Shown: in pieces, positions 14,870 to 22,517 of the stretch
Position numbering within the stretch: the first letter of the stretch is position 1
Layout of the letters: every line of letters begins with the position of its first letter
The notes under the pieces: model-generated
Told to the model about the DNA's origin: nothing
The model's database searches: none
The model's input: the letters and a program-made list of their open reading frames with translations, nothing else
Position numbers and translations under genes: made by a program
IMG/VR virus record: IMGVR_UViG_3300012920_000117
Location: 1 to 35,420 of that record
Source of the DNA: a virus
Reading direction: 5' to 3' (one strand)
DNA length: 35,420 nt

Positions 14870-14890
14870 ACTATATAGTCAGCAATTGCT
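14870..14890. promoter_or_regulatory. Twin palindromes in the upstream region of the 57-residue gene
   Basis: ACTATATAGT (14870-14879) and AGCAATTGCT (14881-14890) are both perfect 10-bp palindromes, separated by one base. They overlap a possible -10 (TATAGT) and resemble adjacent operator half-sites; no -35 is evident. Confidence 0.4.
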
Positions 14891-14909
14891 AATATTTCCT
14901 CTTTTTAAT

Positions 14910-14945
14910 GAAAGATTGTATCAATGTTAAATTGGTCAATCTTTC
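14910..14945 (-). terminator. Extended hairpin after the 2OG oxygenase gene
   Basis: 9-bp stem GAAAGATTG/CAATCTTTC (14910-14918 with 14937-14945) with an inner CAAT/ATTG pairing. It follows the stop at 14952 by 7 bases. Only a weak T-rich tail follows, so termination may be partial. It marks the end of the gp55-46 unit. Confidence 0.55.
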
Positions 14946-14951
14946 TTAATA

Positions 14952-15554
14952 TTACTTCTTACCAACCCCTATATTGAATACTAATGACCTTCTAAACCCT
15001 TTGTCATCAAAGGGTCTTACATAGTGATAGAGATGTCCTGGCATAATATAGAGTCTCCCAACAACAGCATCTACAATAAAATCAATAGCAAAATCAGGGG
15101 ATTTATTTGACCCACACAATCTAGTATGAGTGAAAGCATCAGTTCTAAGTAATGTCATTCCCTCTGCTTTTGGAGGCACCTCAATATAATACACTCCAAT
15201 CAAATCCATCTTCCCATGATTATGGACTACATTATATGCTCCAACACCATTCTCCATTAACCAACACCACATATCAGTGACATGCAAATTGGTTTCTTCA
15301 TTGTCTAAAAACTGATTGGTAAAGGTTCCAGCAAGATCCATCACATTACATAGATGTGGATATTCTGGATCATGTAGTTTAATATCAGAATGCCATCCTA
15401 TAACATTAGTTTTTTTCTTACCTTTATCTTTTTTTCTTACCTTTAAGAAATCAACAATAACATCATCATTGTCAACATGACAAGTTAAGTCAGTAGACAA
15501 AAGAAAACTAGGAAATACATTTCTATCAATAAGACAATTTTTAAATTCAATCAT
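14952..15554 (-). CDS. 2OG-Fe(II) oxygenase-like protein (TIGR02466 type)
   Basis: 200 residues. The core has W99 L M E N G-type lead-in, then VVHNHGKMDLIGVYYIEVPP, giving an H111-x-H113 iron-binding pair, then YIMPGHLYHYVRPF with H174 or H177 as distal ligand, and RRSLVFNIG with R189 as the likely 2OG ligand. This layout is that of the putative 2OG-Fe(II) oxygenases grouped as TIGR02466. A Lys-rich insert (KKDKGKKK) lies near residue 45. The substrate is unknown. It is the last gene of the gp55 unit and overlaps gp46 by 4 bases (ATGA). It does not resemble the PKHD-type oxygenase at 7262. Confidence 0.85.
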   Translation of the reverse strand: MIEFKNCLIDRNVFPSFLLSTDLTCHVDNDDVIVDFLKVRKKDKGKKKTNVIGWHSDIKLHDPEYPHLCNVMDLAGTFTNQFLDNEETNLHVTDMWCWLMENGVGAYNVVHNHGKMDLIGVYYIEVPPKAEGMTLLRTDAFTHTRLCGSNKSPDFAIDFIVDAVVGRLYIMPGHLYHYVRPFDDKGFRRSLVFNIGVGKK

Positions 15555-17260
15555 GTCTTCCTTGAGAATCCTTTTACCTTTTCAAATTTGACTACCTCCT
15601 CAAACTTATCTTCCATACCAGTCTTGTGACTGATGACAAAGATATTAGCATCACTGATGATGTACCTGATAATCTTCAGGAACTCATCTGTACCAAATCC
15701 ATCAAGAGATGAGTCAAAGACTTCATCCATAATCAGTAGGTTTGTATTGACAGAGTTCTTGACTCTTGCTATCTCTCTCCAGGTGAATAGGAGAGACAAG
15801 TCAATCCTCATCTTCTCCCCTTCACTGAATGAAGCATAAGAAAAATCTTCATGTATAGGTGATTCTACAGTCTCAGAGAACTCCTCATCCAACTTAAAGT
15901 TGATGTAGAAGTCCATCAATTGCAGATATTTATTTACTTGCTGATTAATCAGGGGCAGATACTTTTTAATAATCTTTGACTTTACTCCACCATCTTTGAG
16001 CAGGGAGTATATAAAGTCATGATATGCTATATCTTCTTTCCTGGTAGCAAGGTCACTGTAGGTTTCCTCAAGACTATCTCTTAGTTCATTTAACTTTGTC
16101 TGCTCAGAATTTCTGTTCTCAAATTGACTGGTAATAGTTTGAATTTCTGATTCCAGTCTTTTGACTTGTTTTTGACACCCAGAGATGTGAGTATTGTTTT
16201 GAGTAATGCCATTAAGTAACTTTGTTACCTCTCCTGTGATACTGGTGAATGAGGACTCTCTCAACTCTTCATCTTTAATTGCCTGCTGGAGTTCTAAGTA
16301 CCCCTGCTGCAACTCTGCTGCTTTATCTTGAGAGTCCCTGATTCTATTTACACGAAACTCTTCCTCAATATCTTGATTACAGGTAGGGCAAACCCTATTA
16401 TCTGAGAAAAATTTGTGTTCTTTTACAAGAGTATTGATCTTTTGTGACATTTTACCCTTGATATTACCATATTCTCTAAGTCTTTTATTTGCTCCTTCAA
16501 ATGCTTTAAGTTCTTCTTGTTTCTTGAGTAGTTGATCTTCTAGTTTAGTTCCACTAAAGAAACCATCTCTGACTTCCTGTTGCAAGTTTTCAATCTGCTC
16601 TTCTTTTTCACTGATAAGTGTCTTCCCATCCTTCTCCAACTTATCAATAAAACTCTTCTGCATCTCTACCTTATCTTTAATAGCCTCTTTCTTCAGGTCA
16701 AGTGTCCTGACATCTTCTTTGATTGCTCTAATCTTAGACTTGATAAGATCATTCATAGAGGAGAAGATTTTAATGTCCAATAAATCTTCAACTACTTCTC
16801 TACGTGATGCTACAGGTAGTTGCATGAAAGGCACAAAGGTGCTGCTACCTAGAATAACAATCTGTGTGAATGACTTGTAGTTCATCTTCAAGACATTTTG
16901 TTCCAACCACTTCTGCTGGTCAATAGCAGATGCACTTTGATCTAGTGGTTCTCCATTCCTATAGATCTTGAAGATGTTTGGTTTGATACCCCTCTCTACT
17001 TTCCACTCAGTTGAGTTAACATCAAATTCAATATTGACAAAACAGTTCTTCTCATTAACAGTGTTGATGAGTTGTCCCTTATTGATTTTCCTGAATGATT
17101 TTCCATACAGCACAAAAGTCAACGCATCAAGGATGGTTGACTTACCAGCACCATTACTACCAATGATCAGAGTAGTTGCTGTTTCATTCAGATTAACAGT
17201 GGTTGGTGTATTACCTGTACTTAAAAAGTTCTGCCAAGAGATAGTCTTAAATGTTATCAT
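15551..17260 (-). CDS. 46: Recombination endonuclease subunit gp46 (Rad50/SbcC-like)
   Basis: ATPase subunit of the gp46/47 nuclease complex that resects DNA ends and degrades host DNA. 569 residues (T4: 560). Walker A GSNGAGKST is at 34-42, a coiled-coil region runs from about 165 to 420 and is interrupted by the zinc hook CPTC at 291-294, then the ABC signature FSEGEKMR is near 487 and Walker B LLIMDEVFDSS near 516. A reduced coiled coil compared with cellular Rad50 is normal for phage. It overlaps the DUF3110 gene by 14 bases upstream and the oxygenase by 4 downstream. Confidence 0.97.
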   Translation of the reverse strand: MITFKTISWQNFLSTGNTPTTVNLNETATTLIIGSNGAGKSTILDALTFVLYGKSFRKINKGQLINTVNEKNCFVNIEFDVNSTEWKVERGIKPNIFKIYRNGEPLDQSASAIDQQKWLEQNVLKMNYKSFTQIVILGSSTFVPFMQLPVASRREVVEDLLDIKIFSSMNDLIKSKIRAIKEDVRTLDLKKEAIKDKVEMQKSFIDKLEKDGKTLISEKEEQIENLQQEVRDGFFSGTKLEDQLLKKQEELKAFEGANKRLREYGNIKGKMSQKINTLVKEHKFFSDNRVCPTCNQDIEEEFRVNRIRDSQDKAAELQQGYLELQQAIKDEELRESSFTSITGEVTKLLNGITQNNTHISGCQKQVKRLESEIQTITSQFENRNSEQTKLNELRDSLEETYSDLATRKEDIAYHDFIYSLLKDGGVKSKIIKKYLPLINQQVNKYLQLMDFYINFKLDEEFSETVESPIHEDFSYASFSEGEKMRIDLSLLFTWREIARVKNSVNTNLLIMDEVFDSSLDGFGTDEFLKIIRYIISDANIFVISHKTGMEDKFEEVVKFEKVKGFSRKT

Positions 17261-17519
17261 TCTTTTCGTCAGGTGGAATCACAATGTCATTAGGTGTAAT
17301 AATGGTGTACCTGTGGTCATGCATCTCACAGGTCTTAATCATCAACTCATCTTCTATTTCTAGCACATTCATTTCAGGATAGTCAAGCTCTTCCAGATGC
17401 ATAGCATACCTTGTAGCATCATCCTCCTCTACAAAGATGTAAAGAACTTGTTCATTGTCATCATCTAGGACAGAGTATGCCCCTTCCTTCTCCTTACCAG
17501 CAACAGTAATAATGTACAT
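17247..17519 (-). CDS. DUF3110-type protein (90 aa)
   Basis: Reads MYIITVAGKEKEGAYSVLDD at the start, then VLYIFVEEDDATRYAMHLEE and DELMIKTCEM with TIITPNDIVIPP near the end. This fits the DUF3110 family, which I know mainly from cyanobacteria and their phages; function is unknown. It starts with a one-base overlap (TAATG) on gp47 and overlaps gp46, so it is produced together with the nuclease subunits. T4 also has small genes between 46 and 47, but not of this family as far as I can tell. Very acidic, no membrane segment. Confidence 0.85.
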   Translation of the reverse strand: MYIITVAGKEKEGAYSVLDDDNEQVLYIFVEEDDATRYAMHLEELDYPEMNVLEIEDELMIKTCEMHDHRYTIITPNDIVIPPDEKNDNI

Positions 17520-18559
17520 TAGACCATCTCACACGCCTCTTGATAGATATGTCTAATCAGAGACTGAACTACTGTTTTATTTAACTCAGTTTCAGATTCT
17601 TCAATATACCTACTAAGGATGGACATTGTGTCTTCTGACTCTTCTGCTTCAAACTCCTCAGACTCTGTGAGTTGGAAGTTCTCTACAATCTTAAGGTCAG
17701 CAACACCAACAGTATAGAGTTTGTCAATAAATTTCTCAAACTTCTTGATGTTAGTCTTCTTCTTTACAATGACTTTGACAATCTTGTTCTCATACTCAGA
17801 GGCATTGAATGTTTGATGGTCAGTGTCCTCATAGAAAATCTTGTAGAACAATCTGTAAGGATTATTCACAGGTGTATGCTCTAAAGTTTCTGTATCAAAA
17901 ATATGGAAACCTCTGGAATCATTGACGTCATTCCAGAACATCTCATAGGGATTACCAAGATAGAAAATTTTCCCATTGTTGGATCTACTATGGTAGTGAC
18001 CTGAGAATACTTTCTCAAACTTGTCATAGATTTTGGGGTCATGCCCATGGTCCATGATGTGTCCTGGTGTTGCAGTGAACCCATTGAGTTCAAGGTGTCC
18101 CATTGCAACTTTACACTTTGATTTTTTGATGGTTCTGTTAGTTTCTTCTTCATTCTGTTCATTGACCCAAGGAATGAATAGAATGGGGAGACCACCCACA
18201 GGAATCTCTGCACAAGCAGAATAAACCTTAATGTTATTATACTCATTCAACAGAAGATCATTAGAGTTAACCTCATTTGTGTTCTTATAGTATGCATCAT
18301 GGTTACCAACCATCAAGTGCATAGTGATGCCTCTCTCCTTGAGAGGATCAAACACAACACGTCTTGACCACTTTAGTGATTTAAATTCAATACCTTTTCT
18401 ACTGTCAAATGCATCACCCATATGAATGACAGTATCAATACCTTCTTTGTCTAGGGTGGGAAAGAAGATATCATTATAGAACTTCTCAAAGTAATCATGG
18501 AAAAGTTTAGAACCCTTTCTAGCACCATAATGAGTATCAGTTATTATTGCTACTTTCAT
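17519..18559 (-). CDS. 47: Recombination endonuclease subunit gp47 (Mre11/SbcD-like)
   Basis: Metallophosphoesterase nuclease subunit, 346 residues (T4: 339). The metal-binding motifs are all present: D8-T-H10, GDAFD at 48-52, GNHD at 85-88, then GHLELNG and GHYHSR near 150-190. The C-terminal third, with EESEDTMSILSRYIEE, is the likely gp46-binding and capping region. It overlaps the upstream 99-residue gene by 23 bases and the DUF3110 gene by 1. Expression from the gp55 promoter would tie DNA-end processing to the switch to late replication. Confidence 0.97.
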   Translation of the reverse strand: MKVAIITDTHYGARKGSKLFHDYFEKFYNDIFFPTLDKEGIDTVIHMGDAFDSRKGIEFKSLKWSRRVVFDPLKERGITMHLMVGNHDAYYKNTNEVNSNDLLLNEYNNIKVYSACAEIPVGGLPILFIPWVNEQNEEETNRTIKKSKCKVAMGHLELNGFTATPGHIMDHGHDPKIYDKFEKVFSGHYHSRSNNGKIFYLGNPYEMFWNDVNDSRGFHIFDTETLEHTPVNNPYRLFYKIFYEDTDHQTFNASEYENKIVKVIVKKKTNIKKFEKFIDKLYTVGVADLKIVENFQLTESEEFEAEESEDTMSILSRYIEESETELNKTVVQSLIRHIYQEACEMV

Positions 18560-18836
18560 GCTTTGGTTTGAATTCTTCCATAGGTTGTGATTTAGTCAAG
18601 TCCCTTCTACTCTGGTTCTTGATTACAATAAATGCATCCTTATTATACTTACGTGTTCCCTTGGGTGATTGCCACTTCTTATTATATACCTCTCCTACAT
18701 CAATACCTGAGACTGATGTGCCACCAATCTCTACATCAATCTCATCACCAGGTTCCCATCCCAGTTTATTGACAGCTCTTGCAATTTGATTTACAAGAGT
18801 GTCTTCATACTCATCAGGTTCAAGTCTTCCAAGCAT
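18537..18836 (-). CDS. Conserved-context protein (99 aa) between gp55 and gp47
   Basis: Starts MLGRLEPDEYEDTLVNQIAR with one base overlapping gp55 (TAATG at 18836) and runs 23 bases into gp47. The first two thirds look like a small mixed domain (GWEPGDEIDVEIGGTSVSGIDVGEVY), the last third is basic and Asn-rich (KNQSRRDLTK, ESSNNN). I recognise no family. Because it is locked between gp55 and gp47 it may serve late transcription or recombination; that is inference from position. Confidence 0.8.
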   Translation of the reverse strand: MLGRLEPDEYEDTLVNQIARAVNKLGWEPGDEIDVEIGGTSVSGIDVGEVYNKKWQSPKGTRKYNKDAFIVIKNQSRRDLTKSQPMEEFKPKHESSNNN

Positions 18837-19315
18837 TAGTTACCTCTCAGTTTCTGATGCACAGCATCTTTGATGCTATTGTACTCAGAGAAGTTTCCAC
18901 TGTCAAGTTCATTGGCATCAAACACCTCATCAAAATCAGTCTTCTCAAGAATCTTGTTCTTAATCTCTAATTGCTTCTTCTCTTGAGAGATTCTTCTCAG
19001 GAAAGCATAGTAGATAATCTGTGTGAAATAAGCAAAAGGATTTTTAGATTTCTCAGGATTGAAGTTGTGTACATATCTCACACAGTTTTCAATACCATCA
19101 CAAATCATATCATCCTTGAACATGTAGTTCACAAAGTTAGGTTTGTATGATAAGTGATTAGCAATCTTTAGAAAGCACTCTCCAATGTATCTTGGAATCT
19201 TTGGTTTAGGTTGATCATTTAGTTTTGCTTTTTCTACCTGAGCAAAATAGTTTTCAAGTGCATTCAAGAACTCCTTGTTGTTTACATAATGTTCTGGATT
19301 TTTAGACTTTGGCAT
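18836..19315 (-). CDS. 55: Late sigma factor gp55
   Basis: Sigma-70-family protein that directs host RNA polymerase to late promoters of the TATAAATA type. 159 residues against 185 in T4. YVNNKEFLNAL aligns with T4 YVNNKELLQAI; DDMICDGIENCVRYVHNFNPEKSKNPFAYFTQIIYYAFLRRI aligns with the region 2 block [31 protein letters not shown]. The T4 C-terminal clamp-binding peptide (SLDFLYE) is absent: this protein ends NSIKDAVHQKLRGN. AGGA lies 8 bases before ATG 19315. It is led by the promoter at 19362-19390 and heads a unit including 47 and 46. Confidence 0.95.
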   Translation of the reverse strand: MPKSKNPEHYVNNKEFLNALENYFAQVEKAKLNDQPKPKIPRYIGECFLKIANHLSYKPNFVNYMFKDDMICDGIENCVRYVHNFNPEKSKNPFAYFTQIIYYAFLRRISQEKKQLEIKNKILEKTDFDEVFDANELDSGNFSEYNSIKDAVHQKLRGN

Positions 19316-19361
19316 TAGTGAGTTCCTACAAGGTTACATTAAATGTATTTTGAATGCTTAT

Positions 19362-19390
19362 ATTATATCAGGATTAGGTAATGATGACAA
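19362..19390 (-). promoter_or_regulatory. Sigma70-type promoter for the gp55 unit
   Basis: TTGTCA (19390-19385), 17-base spacer, TATAAT (19367-19362), read leftward, 47 bases upstream of the gp55 ATG. The -35 overlaps a perfect palindrome CAAGTACTTG (19388-19397), a possible operator. The 135-base gap 19316-19450 holds nothing else I can support. Confidence 0.75.
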
Positions 19391-19450
19391 GTACTTGACA
19401 GATCTTTGAAACACTAGTAAACTAGGTTTGTTGCCTTTCAAGGATTGGTT

Positions 19451-19840
19451 CTAGCTATTATTAAATAACTTCTCTAAGACTTCTTTGGTATCATGGACAT
19501 TACCTAGGTAACCCATCTTCCTATCTAGTTTAGAGTAGTTTTGTTTATTAATCTTCCTTACATAGTCCTGATAGTTTACAATCATCTCAATGTCCTCTGA
19601 TTCAGACATTGTAAGAACATCTTCTAGATTAATTAAGAATAAGTCTTCTGATGATGTCTTTAACCAAGGTTCAAACTTATAACCAGAAATATTACCTCTA
19701 GTCTTAACTTCCTCTACACAGATAGGATTAGAAACCAGAAGCATAGTTCTGTCATCTTCTTCTGATGCTGCTACCTTAGCAAAGATTTCATCACCACATT
19801 TTAATTTTATTATTGCAAAAAAATCGTCTTCAATCCCCAT
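19451..19840 (-). CDS. Sm-like fold protein, paralogue 4 (129 aa)
   Basis: Fourth member of the family found at 3167, 3390 and 6041. FFAIIKLKCGDEIFAKV is the N-terminal strand-turn-strand, MLLVSNPICV the following strand, FEPW (about residues 56-59) the shared PW motif, EDVLTM the next strand and VNYQDYV the shared Y segment. It is the longest copy, with a basic helical C-terminus of about 35 residues (DRKMGYLGNVHDTKEVLEKLF) that the others lack. AAAAGGAG is upstream of ATG 19840, in the short gap after uvsW, so it is probably transcribed with uvsW from the late-type element at 21343. Confidence 0.82.
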   Translation of the reverse strand: MGIEDDFFAIIKLKCGDEIFAKVAASEEDDRTMLLVSNPICVEEVKTRGNISGYKFEPWLKTSSEDLFLINLEDVLTMSESEDIEMIVNYQDYVRKINKQNYSKLDRKMGYLGNVHDTKEVLEKLFNNS

Positions 19841-19855
19841 ACCTGTACTCCTTTT

Positions 19856-21319
19856 CTAGTCTTTTATATCAATTGTAATGATGTCATAGTTGAATTGCTC
19901 TGAAACATAAATTTTTACTCTTTCTATGAAGTGATTTAATGTATAGTTTTTTCTTGATCCAATTGTTAAATCGTCTGCAATATCATAAAGTTTTGCACTC
20001 ACTTTGTCTTTGCCTTTTCTGAGGACTCTACCAATGCTTTGTAAGTTTCTAACTCTTGACTTTGATGGAGAGGCAAATATAACATTGTGAAGGTTTTTAA
20101 TGTTAATACCTGTACTGAATGTTCCGTATGATGCAACGATAATAGCATCCTTTTCATTCTCAGTGATCTCTCTAACCTGCTCCCTATCCTCTGCATCTAC
20201 ACCACCATGGATAAAAAATACCTTTCTATCCTTCTCTACCTTTTTATTTATTAAGTCAAAAAGAATGGCACCATGTGCTTCCACTCTGCTATACAAAACA
20301 AGAGAGTTACCAGATAAACTATCAGCAAGATTTGTGATGAAGTTGTTTCTTTTCTCATGCCCAATGAGGAACTGTATTTCATCCTCATAGGTATCAAATT
20401 TCTTAGGTTTATATTTTAGAACAAGACATTGAATGTCAAGAGTAGCAAGGTGCCCTTCATCCTGTAACTTCTTGGTTTGTGTCACTTTATATGAAGGACC
20501 AAACAATCCCTCTAACACCCACTTGTGGGTCTGTGTGCCATCTAATGTGCCTGTGAACCCATACCTATACTTAGCATGGTGTAATTTGTCCATGATACCT
20601 ACAAGAGACTTACTCTTAAAAAGGTGCGCCTCATCACCAATGACTACATCATACTCCTCAAAGAACTTTCTATCTAATTGATAGACAGATTGCCAAGTGG
20701 TAATAGTTACCTCATTGGTATTGACTCTCTCCCTACCAGCATAGATTCTATGACAGTGGTTCTCTGGGTCCCAACCATATTGCTGGAAGTCCTTATACAT
20801 CTGCTCTACAAGTGATGTGGTAGGGACTACAAGCAGTATCTTTAATCCTTTTTCTACAAAGTATCTGGTGATGGTGTAAATCATAAATGACTTACCAGAA
20901 CCAGTAGGTGAGATTAGAAGTTTTCTATTATATCTAAGAGCATCATATACAGCATTAATCTGATAGTCTCTTGGTTCAAAATGAGTGATGGAACTCATGT
21001 AATCTTTGACACCTTCCTCTGAAATCATCTCATTGACTTCAAATGGAGGACCATAGAATTTGTTATTTAAAAATTGATATGTATAACCTGCATTCTCACA
21101 GAACGCAATAATCTTATCCAAGAGACCAACATAGATTCTCTTAGTCTTCATATTGAATAGATGAACAAATCCATCCCAGTGCCTGCTTCTGTACTGGGGC
21201 ATAAACTTTTTGTTAGGCACTTCAAAAGTGAACCTATCTCTCAGTTCATATTCAATATGTGGTTCAGTTGTTATTCTGAGATAAACTTCATTTACCTTTT
21301 CAATAGTTACATCAGCCAT
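19856..21319 (-). CDS. uvsW: UvsW helicase
   Basis: Superfamily 2 helicase that in T4 unwinds R-loops and branched DNA and switches replication from origin- to recombination-dependent mode. 487 residues (T4: 503). Walker A PTGSGKS is at 138-144, DEAH at 229-232, motif III GFTGTLDG near 253-260, and motif VI QSIGRVLRKGKDK near 443-455. The N-terminal ~100 residues match the UvsW accessory domain in length and in QYRSRHWDG. In T4 uvsW is a late gene; here a late-type element (21343-21350) lies 24 bases upstream, in agreement. It is followed by an Sm-like gene. Confidence 0.96.
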   Translation of the reverse strand: MADVTIEKVNEVYLRITTEPHIEYELRDRFTFEVPNKKFMPQYRSRHWDGFVHLFNMKTKRIYVGLLDKIIAFCENAGYTYQFLNNKFYGPPFEVNEMISEEGVKDYMSSITHFEPRDYQINAVYDALRYNRKLLISPTGSGKSFMIYTITRYFVEKGLKILLVVPTTSLVEQMYKDFQQYGWDPENHCHRIYAGRERVNTNEVTITTWQSVYQLDRKFFEEYDVVIGDEAHLFKSKSLVGIMDKLHHAKYRYGFTGTLDGTQTHKWVLEGLFGPSYKVTQTKKLQDEGHLATLDIQCLVLKYKPKKFDTYEDEIQFLIGHEKRNNFITNLADSLSGNSLVLYSRVEAHGAILFDLINKKVEKDRKVFFIHGGVDAEDREQVREITENEKDAIIVASYGTFSTGINIKNLHNVIFASPSKSRVRNLQSIGRVLRKGKDKVSAKLYDIADDLTIGSRKNYTLNHFIERVKIYVSEQFNYDIITIDIKD

Positions 21320-21342
21320 ACATATAGGTTCTCACCTACATG

Positions 21343-21350
21343 TATTTATT
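21343..21350 (-). promoter_or_regulatory. Late promoter candidate for uvsW (AATAAATA)
   Basis: AATAAATAC read leftward; its TAAATA follows the TAA stop of the 60-residue gene (21351-21349) directly and is 24 bases from the uvsW ATG. Seven of eight matches to TATAAATA. Confidence 0.65.
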
Positions 21351-21531
21351 AACTATTCTTAAATCTATCCTCTAAGATGATTCTGTAGAAATGGTCTCTC
21401 ATGGAGAGTAAGTTTTCCTGTTCAACTGGGTCTCCACCAGACCATTTTTCTACTGCTTGAGTCAGCCCAGTGTGGATACATTGCACTGCCTGAATAGGCA
21501 GTTCCAAGTGGTAGTACTCTTCTTCTTGCAT
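21349..21531 (-). CDS. Conserved-context protein (60 aa) between uvsY and uvsW
   Basis: Short helical protein, MQEEEYYHLELPIQAVQCIH at the start and MRDHFYRIILEDRFKNS at the end, with KWSGGDPVEQENLLS between. Coupled to uvsY by a one-base overlap (TAATG at 21531). I recall similar short proteins at this position in cyanomyophages but know no function. Confidence 0.8.
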   Translation of the reverse strand: MQEEEYYHLELPIQAVQCIHTGLTQAVEKWSGGDPVEQENLLSMRDHFYRIILEDRFKNS

Positions 21532-21965
21532 TAGCCTAAACCTGAAGTGAACCTCATAAACTCTATACTGTTTTTAATCTGATAAGTTCGATTGGTAATC
21601 TGTTTCAAGATTTCTTCTATATATCTCAACATGACATCATAGTATTCAATTTTCATGGATACAGTGGATAGTTTCTCATCTGCATCCAGATACTTTGTCA
21701 TTGTATCTTTATCTCTTATCTTCTTTGGAAAGGGATTTTTAACATATACTTCTGGGTCTGCTTTACCAGAGAAGTATTCATACCTTTCATGTCTTACATT
21801 CTTTCTTTGTTGCTCTGCCTTCTTTCTTAGAAGAAGCAGAGTGTTGTACATGTCAAAATATTTGGAGTGCAGAACAGGAATTCTTAATGACTCTGTGTGC
21901 AGATTGTCAATGTCAATAACAGAATCCTTTTCCCACATCTCTTGTAGGGTAGGAAGGTCAATCAT
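21531..21965 (-). CDS. uvsY: UvsY recombination mediator
   Basis: Mediator that displaces SSB and loads UvsX onto ssDNA. 144 residues (T4: 137). The layout matches T4 UvsY: MIDLPTLQEMWEKDSVIDID against MRLEDLQEELKKDVFID, LHSKYFDMYNTLLLLRKKAEQQRK against the LYSKWLNKHSSIKKEMLRIEAQKK helix, RYEYFSGKADPE against LDYYSGRGDGDE, and YLDADEKLSTVSMKIEYYDVML against the VLSADKDVLKVDTSLQYWGILL region. It directly abuts the upstream structural gene and so is probably made under late or mixed control, unlike uvsX at 1-675. Confidence 0.93.
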   Translation of the reverse strand: MIDLPTLQEMWEKDSVIDIDNLHTESLRIPVLHSKYFDMYNTLLLLRKKAEQQRKNVRHERYEYFSGKADPEVYVKNPFPKKIRDKDTMTKYLDADEKLSTVSMKIEYYDVMLRYIEEILKQITNRTYQIKNSIEFMRFTSGLG

Positions 21966-22517
21966 TTAGCAGCATTCAAATGGTTCAAAGTTGTAAATTA
22001 AGTATGCAAATGTCACATCAGCAGTGAGGTATTCTGCATCAGTTACTGTAGCATCAAAGTTAATATCAGATAATGAAATAGGAAACATCTCCTTGAAGTG
22101 TACAGAAAATAGAGGTTTGCTTATACCATTCAGTATAGTCAAAGTTCCATCAGAGTACAAGTCTAAATCACCACCATCATTCTTAATGTTCCCCTCATTT
22201 TGAAAATCATATATTTGTTGGAGACTTTCAGGGAATCCAATACCTCTCATCCATCTCTGGATTTCATTATAGTTTTGTAGATTTTCATCAATCAAAAATC
22301 TAAGAGTTAGGTTATTGAATTCAAGAACCTCACCAGGACGTGGAACACTTTTAAGGTAGGTAGTCTGCTGTGCTACACCTAGTTCAAGACCAGGTACATT
22401 GATAGCATTGCCAAAGAAACCTACAGTGGGTGCTCTCTGAACATTAAACCTAAACCCATTAGCTTGTAAAAAATTTACTTCACTAATTTGTCTAGATAGT
22501 GGTTCTATATTACTCAT
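21966..22517 (-). CDS. Virion structural protein, tail-tube/baseplate-like
   Basis: 183 residues. FLQANGFRFNVQRAP, FFGNAINVPGLELG, a T-Y-L-K-S-V-P-RPGEVLEFNNLTLRFLIDENLQNYNEIQRWMRGIGFPE and the C-terminal VTFAYLIYNFEPF are the pattern of T4-like tail tube relatives (gp19/gp54-type fold) that occur as extra copies in cyanophages. It differs clearly from the real gp19 at 30815. Assignment to tube, baseplate or another virion part is uncertain. It overlaps the 52-residue gene upstream by 8 bases and abuts uvsY. Confidence 0.7.
   Translation of the reverse strand: MSNIEPLSRQISEVNFLQANGFRFNVQRAPTVGFFGNAINVPGLELGVAQQTTYLKSVPRPGEVLEFNNLTLRFLIDENLQNYNEIQRWMRGIGFPESLQQIYDFQNEGNIKNDGGDLDLYSDGTLTILNGISKPLFSVHFKEMFPISLSDINFDATVTDAEYLTADVTFAYLIYNFEPFECC

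Noticed and set aside
19398-19440. Terminator after the upstream Sm-like gene
   Set aside because: A weak stem AAACCTAG/CTAGTGTTT with a bulge is present but no T-tract follows.
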